Shown here: one piece after another, positions 52,398-61,730 of the stretch
Numbering within the stretch: position 1 is the first letter of the stretch
Layout of the letters: the number at the start of each line of letters is the position of its first letter
DNA from: Subdoligranulum variabile
GTDB lineage: Bacteria; Bacillota; Clostridia; Oscillospirales; Ruminococcaceae
Direction: 5' to 3'
Assembly: GCA_004552305.1 (NCBI GenBank)
Contig: SFOX01000002.1
Location: 1-64,000 of the forward strand
Length of the DNA stretch: 64,000 nucleotides
The notes under the pieces: model-generated
The model's input: the letters and a program-made list of their open reading frames with translations, nothing else
What the model was told of the DNA's origin: nothing
Databases searched by the model: none
Translations under genes and position numbers: made by a program

Positions 52398-54082
52398 AAC
52401 CGTTGCGCTTAGGCGATATTTTGCAGGAGCTTGGCTACATCAACGCCGAGCAGATCACCGCCGCACTGGCTTACCAGAAGGAACACCGCGACCTGCGCTT
52501 GGGGCAGGCGCTGCAAAAGCTGGGCTTTGTCAACGAGCGTCAGGTGCTGGAGGCGCTGGGGCGCCGTTTGAACCTGCGCATCGTGGACTTTTCGGAGTTG
52601 ACGGTGGATGTTTCCGCTGTCGAAAAAATTCCGCATGAGATCGCGCAAAAGTACGATATGCTGCCCATTGCGCAGAGCGGACGCACGCTGACCGTGGCCG
52701 CCAACGACCCGCTGAACTACTACGCCATTGAGGATATCCGCCAGCTGACCGGCATGGAGCCGGAGATCGTTCTGGCAGAGCTGGAGCCGCTGCGCCGCGC
52801 CATCCGCTACTACTACGCCGAGGTCAGCGCCCGCAAGGCCGCCAGCCGCGCCAACTCCAGCGATATGGCCGCCATGCGCACCGAGGACCTTGCCATCGAC
52901 ATCAGCGCCACCGGCGGCGACACCGAAGCCCCCATCATCCGCCTGCTGAACAGCCTTGTGCAGCGCGCGGTGACCACCGGCGCGTCGGATATCCACATCG
53001 AGCCGTTTGAAAAGGAAACCAAGGTGCGTATGCGCATCGACGGCGTCATCATCGACTACGTCACCCTGCAGCCCGCGCTGCACCAGCCGCTGATCGCCCG
53101 CATCAAAATTATGTCCAACCTCGACATTGCCGAGCATCGCGTCCCGCAGGACGGGCATTTCCGCGCGCGGCTGGATACCGGCAGCGATATCAACGTCCGT
53201 GTGTCCATTTTGCCCACCGTCTTTGGCGAAAAAGCGGTGCTGCGTATTTTGTCCGGCAGCACCCGCATTGAACACGCCGACCATTTTGGTATGGACGACG
53301 AAACCTACCAGCGCTTTTTGCCCCTGCTGGACCGCCCCAACGGCATCGTCTACCTGACCGGTCCCACCGGCAGCGGCAAGACGACGACGCTGTATATGGT
53401 CCTGCAGGCGATGGCAGACCGGCAGGTCAATATTTCGACCGTCGAGGACCCCGTGGAACGCAACCTGCCGCGCATCAACCAGACGCAGGTCAACCCGCTG
53501 GCGGGGCTTACCTTTGAGGCGGGTCTGCGCGCGCTGCTGCGTCAGGACCCCGATATCATCATGGTGGGCGAAACCCGCGATGCCGAAACGGCGTCCATCT
53601 CGGTGCGCGCCGCCATCACCGGTCATATGGTGTTTTCGACCCTGCACACCAACGATGCGCTTTCCAGCGTGGTTCGCTTGGAGGATATGGGTGTCGAGCG
53701 CTATATGATCGCCAACTCGGTGGCGGGGCTTGTGGCGCAGCGCCTGATGCGCCGCGTCTGCCCGCAGTGTGCCAAGACCGTACCCATCACCGAGATGGAG
53801 CGCGACCTGCTGGATGCCGACATCACCACCGTGCGCCGCGGCACCGGCTGCCCCAGCTGCAACGGCACCGGCTACAAGGGGCGCGTTGCCATCCACGAGC
53901 TGGTGGTCATCAACAAGGAGATGCGCCGCCTGATCTCTGCCGGGGCGACCCAGGAGGAGCTGACCCAGACCGCCCGCCGCACCCAAGGTATGCGCAGCCT
54001 GCGTGAGAGCGCCATGGAGCTGGTGCGCCAAGGCGTGACTACCCCCGAGGAGCTGCTGAAGATCACCTACTATGAGGATTGA
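52394..54082 (+). CDS. pilB: Type IV pilus assembly ATPase PilB
   Basis: 562 aa. The N-terminal MshE/GspE-N domain (RLGDILQELGYINAEQI...) can bind cyclic di-GMP in some homologues. The motor domain has Walker A GPTGSGKT (323-330), an Asp box near ISTVEDPVE, Walker B IIMVGETRD and a His box around STLHTND. The zinc tetracysteine is C456-x2-C459 and C486-x2-C489. It powers pilus extension. The start is GTG, overlapping pilO. With the GGDEF-like regulator nearby, nucleotide control is conceivable. Confidence 0.95.
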   Translation: MKPLRLGDILQELGYINAEQITAALAYQKEHRDLRLGQALQKLGFVNERQVLEALGRRLNLRIVDFSELTVDVSAVEKIPHEIAQKYDMLPIAQSGRTLTVAANDPLNYYAIEDIRQLTGMEPEIVLAELEPLRRAIRYYYAEVSARKAASRANSSDMAAMRTEDLAIDISATGGDTEAPIIRLLNSLVQRAVTTGASDIHIEPFEKETKVRMRIDGVIIDYVTLQPALHQPLIARIKIMSNLDIAEHRVPQDGHFRARLDTGSDINVRVSILPTVFGEKAVLRILSGSTRIEHADHFGMDDETYQRFLPLLDRPNGIVYLTGPTGSGKTTTLYMVLQAMADRQVNISTVEDPVERNLPRINQTQVNPLAGLTFEAGLRALLRQDPDIIMVGETRDAETASISVRAAITGHMVFSTLHTNDALSSVVRLEDMGVERYMIANSVAGLVAQRLMRRVCPQCAKTVPITEMERDLLDADITTVRRGTGCPSCNGTGYKGRVAIHELVVINKEMRRLISAGATQEELTQTARRTQGMRSLRESAMELVRQGVTTPEELLKITYYED

Positions 54083-54087
54083 CGTCT

Positions 54088-55137
54088 ATGCAGATTTTTG
54101 AATTGACGGCGCTGGCATGTCAGCTGAACGCCAGCGACATTCACATTTCGCAGGGGCTGCCGCTGCAGTTCCGCATCCACGGCGTTTTGCAGCACGCCCC
54201 CGTCCAGTTCAGCGATGAGGACACCCGCACGCTGATTTTGAGTATGATGGGCGAAAGCCACCGCCAGGCCCTGCTGGAAGAACGTCTGGACGCTGATTTT
54301 GCCATCACCGCGCCGGACGGCACCCGCTGCCGCGCCAACGTGTTTATGCAGCAGAACAAGCTGGCTGCCACCCTGCGCCTGCTCAACGACCATATCCCCA
54401 CGCTGGCGCAGCTGGGGCTGCCCCCCGTGCTGCAAAAGATGGCGGACGAGCCGCGCGGACTGATTTTGGTCACGGGTCCCACCGGCAGCGGCAAATCCAC
54501 GACGCTGGCGGCGATGATCGAGCATATCAACGAGTCCCGCGCCGAGCATATCCTGACCATTGAGGACCCCATCGAGTACGTCTATCAGGGCAAAAAATCG
54601 CTGATCCACCAGCGCGAGGTGGGCGTGGATGTACCCGGCTTTGCCGGTGCGCTGCGCAGCGCCCTGCGCGAGGACCCGGATGTGATTCTGGTCGGTGAGA
54701 TGCGCGATTTTGAAACGATTTCCGCCGCCGTGACCGCCGCCGAAACCGGGCATCTGGTGCTTAGCACGCTGCACACCATCGGTGCCGCGCAGACCATCGA
54801 CCGCATTATCGACGTCTGCCCCGCCGGTGCGCAGAACCAGATACGCGGGCAGCTGGCATCGGTTTTGCGGGGTGTCGTGACCCAGCAGCTGCTGCCGCTG
54901 GCAAGCGGGCAGGGGCGCTGCGCCGCCACCGAGATTTTGGTGGGTACCGACGCCGTGTCCAACCTGATCCGCGAGGATAAGTGCTACCAGCTGCCCACGC
55001 TGCTGCAATCGGGCGCGGCGCTGGGGATGCACAGCCTGAACGCCGACCTTGCCCGCCTTGTCGCCGAGGGGCGCATCACCCGCGATGCCGCCTTGCGCTG
55101 CGCCACCGACAAGCGCGATCTGGAGCAATACCTGTAA
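54088..55137 (+). CDS. pilT: Pilus retraction ATPase PilT
   Basis: 349 aa. Walker A is GPTGSGKST (130-138), Walker B is VILVGEMRD and the His box lies in STLHTIGAA. The PilT-specific retraction motif is AVSNLIRE (289-296), close to AIRNLIRE. There is no zinc tetracysteine, as expected for PilT. ATG 54088 has GAGGA upstream in the end of pilB. Its presence says the pili retract, so twitching, DNA uptake or pulling on host surfaces is possible. Confidence 0.94.
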   Translation: MQIFELTALACQLNASDIHISQGLPLQFRIHGVLQHAPVQFSDEDTRTLILSMMGESHRQALLEERLDADFAITAPDGTRCRANVFMQQNKLAATLRLLNDHIPTLAQLGLPPVLQKMADEPRGLILVTGPTGSGKSTTLAAMIEHINESRAEHILTIEDPIEYVYQGKKSLIHQREVGVDVPGFAGALRSALREDPDVILVGEMRDFETISAAVTAAETGHLVLSTLHTIGAAQTIDRIIDVCPAGAQNQIRGQLASVLRGVVTQQLLPLASGQGRCAATEILVGTDAVSNLIREDKCYQLPTLLQSGAALGMHSLNADLARLVAEGRITRDAALRCATDKRDLEQYL

Positions 55138-55144
55138 ACCATGC

Positions 55145-55176
55145 AAGCCCCGCCTGCAAAACAGGCGGGGCTTTTT
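55145..55176 (+). terminator. Intrinsic terminator of the pilus assembly operon
   Basis: Stem AGCCCCGCCTG (55146-55156) with CAGGCGGGGCT (55162-55172), then five Ts, eight bases after pilT. Confidence 0.92.
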
Positions 55177-55204
55177 GTTGGATAATAAATAATAGATAAT
55201 AAAT

Positions 55205-55723
55205 CAGGTGTGTCCGCTATGCGGACACAATTTTATACCGTGTGATGTTGGGCGGGGTGACCCCACCCCGCCGGAGTGTTTTGCAGCAGCCGCAAATTTT
55301 GCGACGGCGGCGAATTACCGGCAGGTTTGTAGGGGACGCATATATGCGTCCCGTGCAGTTTGCCCGTTGTGTTGCATTGCCCGGACGGTTGCGCGGGCGG
55401 CATATATGCCGCCCCTACGGATGACCCGTGATTTTCGCGTTGCCGTTATGCCGCGGGCGGGGCTTGCCCCGCCCCTGCCGCACGGTGATTTTTTATTGCC
55501 TCGTAGGGCGGGGTGACCCCACCCCGCCGGGCAGATATTCGGCTGCGTAAATTTGCCGGTTCGCTTGCAGGGGCGAGCATGGCTTGCCTGTGCGGTTTTT
55601 CCCGTTGTATCGCAACATTTGTGTAATTGCAGCGGGCGGCATATATGCCGCCTCTACGGACTGACCCGCAATACTGTTATTGCCGTAAAACCGCGGGCGG
55701 GGCTTGCCCCGCCCCTACCGCGC
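55205..55723. repeat. Long intergenic repeat cluster at the prophage border
   Basis: About 520 bases of stacked units. They are GTGTCCGC..GCGGACAC (55207-55229), GGCGGGGTGACCCCACCCCGCC twice (about 55250 and 55506) and GGGACGCATATATGCGTCCC (about 55331). Also present are GGCGGCATATATGCCGCC twice (about 55398 and 55636) and GGGCGGGGCTTGCCCCGCCC twice (about 55454 and 55692). It separates pilT from the prophage lysis genes; no gene or att-like tRNA end is seen. Confidence 0.87.
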
Positions 55724-55742
55724 GGTGATTTTTTATTTTCCC

Positions 55743-56186
55743 TTACGGTTCCCGTTTGCCCACCGCCAAGGCGTCCAGCAGCACCTTGGGTACCGGTGCG
55801 CCGAGGGCGGCGGCGTTTTCTGCCACCGAGCCAAGCTCGGTAAAAATATACCACACCAGCACCACCGGCAGCAGCAGCGTATCAAACCGAAGCCCCAGCC
55901 CCGGCAGGTTTTGCACCGCCATGCCCAGCACTGCATCGGTCAGAGCGGCGGTCAACACCACCAGGATCATACCGAACTTGTGCCAGATACCGCCCCTGGC
56001 CGCCGCGCTGGACCAGCAGCCGCCCTTGCAGGCTGCCGCTGTGCCGGACAGCCAGTCCAGCACCATACACATCACCCACGCCGCCGTCAGCCAGCCCAGC
56101 CAGCCGAACGCCGCCGTAAACGCACCGCAGACGGCAGCCACCGCCGCCTTGACCAACAAAAACACATTGCTGTTTTGATTTTGCAT
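55743..56186 (-). CDS. Phage holin
   Basis: 147 aa. Three to four hydrophobic segments (LLVKAAVAAVCGAFTAAFG, LTAAWVMCMVLDWLSGTAA, FGMILVVLTAALTDAVLG, TLLLPVVLVWYIFTELGSV), and the C-terminal IFTELGSVAENAAALGAPVP is the signature of the holin_4/toxin-secretion holin family. It makes membrane lesions that release the endolysin. ATG 56186 has AAAGGAG upstream; the longer frame to 56588 overlaps the endolysin gene and is rejected. Last gene of the visible prophage. Confidence 0.9.
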   Translation of the reverse strand: MQNQNSNVFLLVKAAVAAVCGAFTAAFGWLGWLTAAWVMCMVLDWLSGTAAACKGGCWSSAAARGGIWHKFGMILVVLTAALTDAVLGMAVQNLPGLGLRFDTLLLPVVLVWYIFTELGSVAENAAALGAPVPKVLLDALAVGKREP

Positions 56187-56197
56187 ACAAGCTCCTT

Positions 56198-56797
56198 TCA
56201 CCCTGCCGTAACGGGCAGGTTTTTTTGTTCGCACAATGCGCGCAGGGCGGCTTTGTCCTGCCCCGTGGCGGTGATGACAAACGGTCCGTCGGTGTCCCAG
56301 ACGCTCGGCTGCGCGGCGCCGTACTCGCCCACGGCGTTGGGTACGCCCGCATACGCCGTGGGGTCCAGCCCCTTGCCCGTGGCGGCGGCGCGCACCTCCA
56401 GATGGCAGTGCTTGTAGCCGCCCGCCGCGTTGCCGGTGTTGCCCATCACGCCTAAGGCATCGCCGCTTTGCACACGCTGCCCCGGCTGCACCAACACGCG
56501 CGCGCAGTGGCAGAAATACAGATAATTCACGGCGTCGGGCGTCTGCGCTGCGTCCAGCCGCACACAGACATACCAGCCCCATTCCCACGTTGCATCGTTC
56601 TTGTTTTGCACACAGCGGGCGCGCGTCACGGTGCCGCGTATCGTTTTGCCGCCGTAAAACGGCATCCGGATGGTCTCGTCATCCACGCCCACCACATCCA
56701 GCCCGCCGTGCCAGCGCTTGCCCCCGCCGCGGGTGTAGCCGTAGCAGCCGTAGGGGTAGCGCACGGCGGTGCGCCCTGTAAAAATGCCTTGCTGCAT
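56198..56797 (-). CDS. M23-family peptidoglycan endopeptidase (endolysin)
   Basis: 199 aa without signal peptide. The zinc/catalytic pattern of LytM-type peptidases is present: H30-x3-D34 (HGGLD), H97 (YFCHC) and H130-C-H132. The last 30 residues (GPFVITATGQDKAALRALCE) look like a small SPOR-like wall-binding piece. Directly upstream of the holin gene, it is the lysis enzyme of the prophage; a tail-associated role is less likely. GGGAGG precedes the ATG. Confidence 0.87.
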   Translation of the reverse strand: MQQGIFTGRTAVRYPYGCYGYTRGGGKRWHGGLDVVGVDDETIRMPFYGGKTIRGTVTRARCVQNKNDATWEWGWYVCVRLDAAQTPDAVNYLYFCHCARVLVQPGQRVQSGDALGVMGNTGNAAGGYKHCHLEVRAAATGKGLDPTAYAGVPNAVGEYGAAQPSVWDTDGPFVITATGQDKAALRALCEQKNLPVTAG

Positions 56798-56798
56798 C

Positions 56799-58286
56799 TT
56801 ATGCCTCCCTGCGCAGTGTATAGGTGATTTTCATCGTTTTATCGGGTGTTTTTTCCACCGGCGCGTCCAGATCGTTGATGGTTCCCAAATAGTTCGGGCG
56901 CACCATACGCCGTATATAGGCATAGTTGGTGCCGCCCGGTCCCGTCACCAGGGGCGAAGCGCCGCCGCCCACGGTGGGGATCACAAGCCATTTGAGGTTG
57001 TCAGAATTCGAATCGCTGTAGTACAGGCCGCTCCGCTCGGTGCTGTACACCCTGCCGGTAGCCGTGTTCAGCACCCCCGCTGGTGACCCCCTGTCGCTGC
57101 TCACAAAGCTGTAAATGCGTCCGTCGTGGGCATCGGTGATGATATACATTCCCGTATCGTTGGCGGGGATATACTCCACCTGCGAGCTGTCCGTCAAGCG
57201 AAAACGGTAGTAGTCGTTCTCCTTGGTGCCGCTTTTTTTGGACGATGCCTGCATATACAGCCAGCCGTCATACACCGTACCGGCAAGCCACGGACCTCTC
57301 ATGCCGCTTATACGCCCGCTCAGATTTTCGCCGCTGGTGTTGGTCAGGTGGTAGTCGGTGTAGGCGAAGGTGTTCATATCAAACTCGCGCACGCGCATTT
57401 CCTCGCCCGGCTTCACCGGGGTAGTCTTGACCGAGCTTACATACAGCTTGCCGCGCTCGACATCGGCATAGATGCGGTGGTAGCTGCCGGAATCGTCCTT
57501 GGGGCACAGCGACAGCCCCTGCAGCGAGAAGGTCTTGGTCTCCTTGGGGACATCGCTGCCGGGGTCAAACAGGTCCAGGCTGTTCAGCTGCAGGTCGTGG
57601 TAGCGCAGCTCCAGCAGCTGCTGCTCGCCGTCCGCGATGATGCGCCCCATCACCAGCAGCTGCTTTTCCTCGTCCGCCCAAATGGGTGCGATGTGACCGC
57701 TGTAGTAGTCAAAGTTTTTGATTTTTGTCAAAAAACGCTGGTCGGGTCCCATCTGCGTAAACGGATGGGTGGATGGCTGCAGGGCGGCAGGCACGGTGTC
57801 GGCTTCGCACATATACGCGCCGCGGGGCGAGGTCAGGCACACCGAGGCAATGGTGCCGTTGGCTTGGTTGGTGGCAAAGTCATAGACAAAGGTCACCACC
57901 CCGTTTTCGATATCCACGCTGGATTCCGTCTGATTGTAGCTGCCGCGGTAGGGGTTGGTGCCGGTGTTGGCGGTGTTTTGCAGCGCCGTACCCACCAGCG
58001 CCGCGCCAGCCGGGGCAAACAGCGTGTCGGGGTTGCTGCCCAGCGGCGTATCATACAGGTACAGCCCGCCGTAAAACGCCGTGATCAGGTTGGTGATGTC
58101 GCCGTCGCTGCCGCTGTCATTGCTGTACCGCTTGTCGGCAAGCATCGTCTGCAGGTTCAGGCTGCGGTCAAAGCCGCTCAGGATATTTTGGACGGCATTC
58201 GTCACAAGGTTGTGCTTTTCCTGCGTTTCCACCTTGCCGGTTTTGACGTCGGTAAGCTCAATTTTGGTGTATCCGTGCAAAGGCAT
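56799..58286 (-). CDS. Putative prophage tail protein with beta-propeller-like body
   Basis: 495 aa. An N-terminal MPLHGYTKIELTDVKTGK segment is followed by many short beta repeats with aromatic and Gly turns (FLTKIKNFDYYSGHIAPIW, YIPANDTGMYIITDAHDGR), suggestive of a propeller. Its place after the baseplate-like proteins and before the lysis cassette suits a distal tail or receptor-binding protein. No family recognised. The stop is one base before the endolysin start. Confidence 0.55.
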   Translation of the reverse strand: MPLHGYTKIELTDVKTGKVETQEKHNLVTNAVQNILSGFDRSLNLQTMLADKRYSNDSGSDGDITNLITAFYGGLYLYDTPLGSNPDTLFAPAGAALVGTALQNTANTGTNPYRGSYNQTESSVDIENGVVTFVYDFATNQANGTIASVCLTSPRGAYMCEADTVPAALQPSTHPFTQMGPDQRFLTKIKNFDYYSGHIAPIWADEEKQLLVMGRIIADGEQQLLELRYHDLQLNSLDLFDPGSDVPKETKTFSLQGLSLCPKDDSGSYHRIYADVERGKLYVSSVKTTPVKPGEEMRVREFDMNTFAYTDYHLTNTSGENLSGRISGMRGPWLAGTVYDGWLYMQASSKKSGTKENDYYRFRLTDSSQVEYIPANDTGMYIITDAHDGRIYSFVSSDRGSPAGVLNTATGRVYSTERSGLYYSDSNSDNLKWLVIPTVGGGASPLVTGPGGTNYAYIRRMVRPNYLGTINDLDAPVEKTPDKTMKITYTLRREA

Positions 58287-58289
58287 AGC

Positions 58290-59348
58290 TTAATCTCCTT
58301 CGTTGATAAAGCTGAATTTCAGCCAAGAAAGTGTGTCGGTGCCGTGCAGGGTAAACCGCAGCTGCAGCCGGTGATCCGTCGGCAGGCTTTGCCACAGCGC
58401 TGCCGTGTCCTGCGCCAAAAACTGCGGCAGGGGCAGCCCCTCGGTGTAGTGTGCGCCGCCGTCGGTCGAGGCTGCCACCGTCACGGTGTCGCTGCCTGCG
58501 GCGGTCAGCTTGGCAATGCCCACAATGCTGGGGTGCGCCATATCGCAGACGGTTTCCAGCGTCTGGTCGGGCGGGTCGGCAGTGATTGCCGCCTGCATCG
58601 GCACCGGGTCGGGCGCATCCGTCCACAGGTAGACCGTGGGGCTGGGCAGGCTTGCCAGCAGCGCGGGCGGGGGCGGGTCCTCCGTCCCCTGCGCAAGAAA
58701 CAGCGCCTCGGAGAGGGCGGTTTCCGCCAGCGGGGCAAAGGCGCCGTCCTGCACAGTGTACAAAATGCCGCCGCTGTCCGTCAAAAAGCGGAAATTTCCC
58801 ACGCGGGGTACACCCTCGGTCACTGCCCACGATTTGCCGTTTTCGGCGTCGCCGGGGGTGAAGGTCAGCACGGTTTTCTGCCCTGCCGCGAGCGGCAAGT
58901 CCAGCGTTTCGCTGCCGCAAAGCAGCCGATGCTCGCCGCTGTAGCTCGCGGACGCGGGCGGCTGGCAGAGGTTCAGCACCATACGCCCGTCCTGCAGCAA
59001 AATCAGCTCGTAGGTGATGCTGTGTTCCGCCGCCGTTGTGCTGAAATGCAGGTAGCCCTGCACCCGCAGCTTAAAAAATGCCAGCCCTGCCACGGTACCC
59101 TGCTGGTGCCAGACGTTGTAGACCGCCGCATCGCGCCGCCAGATTTTCAGCTGCTCGGCGGAGGTGCCGAAGCCCACCCACAGGTTGCCGTTTACATAGA
59201 GATTTGTTGCCGCAACGCCGTTGAAGCGGAACCACTCCACCCCGGGTACGCGGTCGGTGCTGTCGTCGTTTTTGCTGTTTTCGCGTAAAATTGTCATCCC
59301 CTGCACCGTGTCCAGCAGCGCGGGCAGGCGGGAGTAATTGCCATCCAT
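58290..59348 (-). CDS. Putative prophage tail protein
   Basis: 352 aa, beta-rich, no membrane segment (MDGNYSRLPALLDTVQ at the start, DTLSWLKFSFINEGD at the end). The ATG directly follows the TAA of the upstream tail gene, and the next gene starts three bases after its stop, showing tight phage packing. Possibly a baseplate or tail-fibre component; not recognised. Confidence 0.55.
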   Translation of the reverse strand: MDGNYSRLPALLDTVQGMTILRENSKNDDSTDRVPGVEWFRFNGVAATNLYVNGNLWVGFGTSAEQLKIWRRDAAVYNVWHQQGTVAGLAFFKLRVQGYLHFSTTAAEHSITYELILLQDGRMVLNLCQPPASASYSGEHRLLCGSETLDLPLAAGQKTVLTFTPGDAENGKSWAVTEGVPRVGNFRFLTDSGGILYTVQDGAFAPLAETALSEALFLAQGTEDPPPPALLASLPSPTVYLWTDAPDPVPMQAAITADPPDQTLETVCDMAHPSIVGIAKLTAAGSDTVTVAASTDGGAHYTEGLPLPQFLAQDTAALWQSLPTDHRLQLRFTLHGTDTLSWLKFSFINEGD

Positions 59349-61268
59349 TTACCAGTTCACCTCGATTCCTTCCACCCGCAGATAGGCGGTTGTGTCCACC
59401 GTCAGGGCGGTGCAGCTGCCGCTGTCGATGGGGTGCGCCGCACCTTGGGCGGTAAAGCTGCGCCGCAGGGCAAAGCGGTCGTTTTCGGTCAGCACCAGCG
59501 CCGGGTCATACTCCGCTTGTGTTTCGGTGGTAAAGGTCCAGAACTTCTGCACCAGCTCGCGCCGCGGCTTTTCTGACAATGCCGCCAGCCGCAGGGGCGC
59601 GCGCCGGGGCAGGGCAAGCACCGCCAGCGCCTCGGTGTACGCCGGGTGGGCGGGATGCTGCGGTGCCAACGAAAGCCCCTCACGAAGGGGCGCGACCTGC
59701 ACGGCGCGGTGCGCCGCAAAGGCGTAGGGCTGCAGCGTTTCCTCCATGGTCAGCGTACCATCCCACGCCTTGCCGCCTGCCAGCCCCTGCCCGCTGATGA
59801 TGGCTTTCAGCCCGCCCTTTTCCAGCGTCACGGTGCCGCCCTCGCAGACAAGGCGGACGCTCCACCGGCGGTTGGCAGCGCCCAGCAGCGCGGCAAAGGG
59901 GTAAAACAGCGCCAGCGTGTGGCTGCCCGCCGCCAGCGTCTGGCAGGGGGAGTAGTCCACCGGCGCATTGTCCAGATAATACCGCACGGTCACGGTCACG
60001 GCGGCGTCCGCGGCGGGTGCGGCGTGCAGGATCATCTGCGCCAGAAACACCGCGCCGGTGTCCCGCGTGGTTACAAAGTTCAGGTTGACGACGGGCTTTT
60101 CCTCCCCGGCGATCTGGACTTTTGTGCTGTTGGTAAAGCTGTAATACACGGTCTTGTTGGCGGCTGCCGTGCTTGCCAGGCTGCGCAGCTTGGCATCGGT
60201 GCGGTCGGTTCCGTTTGCCAGATACGGGTTTTTGCCCACGGCTTTTACGGTTTGCCCGGCGCGGTACCGCCACACCATGTGGGTGATGAGCATCTGCGGC
60301 GCGGTGCCGTCCGCCATGGGCAGCGCCAGCCGGTCGCCCAAGTCCAGCGCGGGGTCGCCGTGCAGGCGAACCTCGGCGGGGGTGTAGGCAAGGGGCTGCA
60401 GCGCGGCAAACAGGTTGTCGCAGATGCTTTGCCGGGTGGCAGCCAGCCCGCTTTCTGCCAGTGGAAAGTCCGTAACGGTCATCGTCAGCCCGTTGTCCGG
60501 CTCGGCGGTGCGGGTAAAGCGCCCGCTTTGCAGCTCCAACTGCAAAGCTGTGCAGCGGCACAGGTAGTCGGCAACGGCGGTCTTGATGCGCTCCGCCTTG
60601 CCCAGCGTGCGGCAGGGCGCGGCGGCAAAGCAGCGCACCACCAGCCGCCCGGCGCGGTCTGCCGCGGCAAACCCGCCCAGAAGCTGGGCAACGGCGGCGG
60701 CGCAGTCCCGCCAAGTGGTGACGTTGTAGGTGGCATCCAGTTGGCGCGACAGCGCGGCATTGGGGTTGAGCGCTGCCACCTCGGCGGCGGTCTGCCCCAG
60801 CACAAGACCGCGGGCTTCAGCGATCTGCTGCAAAATTTCATACGCCGTGCCTGCCAGCACCGTGCCGTCGTATCGGGCGTCGAGCTTGACAAGGTTGTCG
60901 TAGGCTTTCAGGCTGACAAAGCTTGCGCGGCGCTCCGCCTCGGCAACGGTAAAGACGCCCAGGGGAACGGTTTCCCACGTTGCATCGGGCAAAAGCAGCG
61001 CGTAGTCCAGCCGCAGGCAGGCGCCGTACAGCGCATAGCGCGACAGCTCGGTGCGCAGCTGCAGGCTGACCTGCCCCAGATACGCACAGCCGAACGCCAG
61101 TTCCTCGCCGTTGACGCACTGGTTGTCCCAGCAGAGCGAGCCGGACACAAGGTCGGCATCGGTCAGCGGCAGCACGGTGCCGTCGGTCAGCGTCAGCGTG
61201 CCGGTCACCCGGTCGGTGCGCACCGGCGCGCAGACCGCCGTTTGGTAAGCAGTAGATGTGGGATACAC
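59349..61268 (-). CDS. Putative prophage tail hub/baseplate protein
   Basis: 639 aa. The first 330 residues look like a tail hub (VSLKAYDNLVKLDARYDG; LQQIAEARGLVLGQ; AVGKNPYLANGTDRTDA), a layout shared with Tal-type or gp37-like siphovirus tail proteins. The C-terminal half is beta-rich. The start is GTG at 61268 with AAAGGAG upstream. It follows tape measure and distal tail genes in the usual siphovirus order. Confidence 0.65.
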   Translation of the reverse strand: MYPTSTAYQTAVCAPVRTDRVTGTLTLTDGTVLPLTDADLVSGSLCWDNQCVNGEELAFGCAYLGQVSLQLRTELSRYALYGACLRLDYALLLPDATWETVPLGVFTVAEAERRASFVSLKAYDNLVKLDARYDGTVLAGTAYEILQQIAEARGLVLGQTAAEVAALNPNAALSRQLDATYNVTTWRDCAAAVAQLLGGFAAADRAGRLVVRCFAAAPCRTLGKAERIKTAVADYLCRCTALQLELQSGRFTRTAEPDNGLTMTVTDFPLAESGLAATRQSICDNLFAALQPLAYTPAEVRLHGDPALDLGDRLALPMADGTAPQMLITHMVWRYRAGQTVKAVGKNPYLANGTDRTDAKLRSLASTAAANKTVYYSFTNSTKVQIAGEEKPVVNLNFVTTRDTGAVFLAQMILHAAPAADAAVTVTVRYYLDNAPVDYSPCQTLAAGSHTLALFYPFAALLGAANRRWSVRLVCEGGTVTLEKGGLKAIISGQGLAGGKAWDGTLTMEETLQPYAFAAHRAVQVAPLREGLSLAPQHPAHPAYTEALAVLALPRRAPLRLAALSEKPRRELVQKFWTFTTETQAEYDPALVLTENDRFALRRSFTAQGAAHPIDSGSCTALTVDTTAYLRVEGIEVNW

Positions 61269-61284
61269 GGGAACTCCTTTCGCT

Positions 61285-61375
61285 AGAGTGAAGAGTTTAG
61301 AGTGGAGAGTTTAGATAAGGTGCGCCCTGCGGGCGCACACATTATCTTAACTCTTAACTCTCCACTCTCCACTCT
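61285..61375. repeat. Full inverted GAGTT repeat inside the prophage
   Basis: Two imperfect arms of about 40 bases. The left one holds GAGTGAAGAGTTTAGAGTGG-like heptamers; the right one holds CTCTTAACTCTCCACTCT-like heptamers. They flank the stem GGTGCGCCC-TGC-GGGCGCAC. It is the only full two-armed copy in the window and lies in a tail-gene gap of an otherwise compact prophage. Confidence 0.85.
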
Positions 61376-61379
61376 GTTT

Positions 61380-61727
61380 TTAGTATTCAATCAAATTCAT
61401 CGTAACCTCCCACACCCCCTGCCCGTTGCGGGCGGCTTTCAGGTCGGCGGTGCGGTCACCTGCGTACATCTGCGCGGTGCGCATCGTGCCGAAAAAATAG
61501 CGCACCTCGAACTTGTCGGCGGCGGTAGCGGTCAGCACCTGCGCGCACTGCTCGGTGGATAGCGCCGCCCACGAAACACTCAGCTTCGCCACCCCGGCGC
61601 GTACCCGCTGGCGCACCAAAAGTCCATCCTCGGTGCGGGCGGTGTCCTCGCTGTCCAAGTCCGAAAGCTGCACGCGGTAGCTGTTCGGCGCGGGCAGAGC
61701 CGTGCCGTTTACGGTTAAAATTTCCAT
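61380..61727 (-). CDS. Prophage tail protein (DUF6711-like)
   Basis: 115 aa. The start MEILTVNGTALPAPNSYRVQ and the end VWEVTMNLIEY match the small tail protein family known as DUF6711 in Firmicute phages; it is probably a distal-tail-type structural protein. It lies between the tape measure and the hub gene. GGGAGG precedes the ATG. Confidence 0.7.
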   Translation of the reverse strand: MEILTVNGTALPAPNSYRVQLSDLDSEDTARTEDGLLVRQRVRAGVAKLSVSWAALSTEQCAQVLTATAADKFEVRYFFGTMRTAQMYAGDRTADLKAARNGQGVWEVTMNLIEY

Positions 61728-61730
61728 CGC

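Noticed and set aside
55743..56588. 281-aa version of the holin
   Set aside because: The N-terminal 133 residues are an out-of-frame reading of the endolysin gene; the ATG at 56186 has a good ribosome site.
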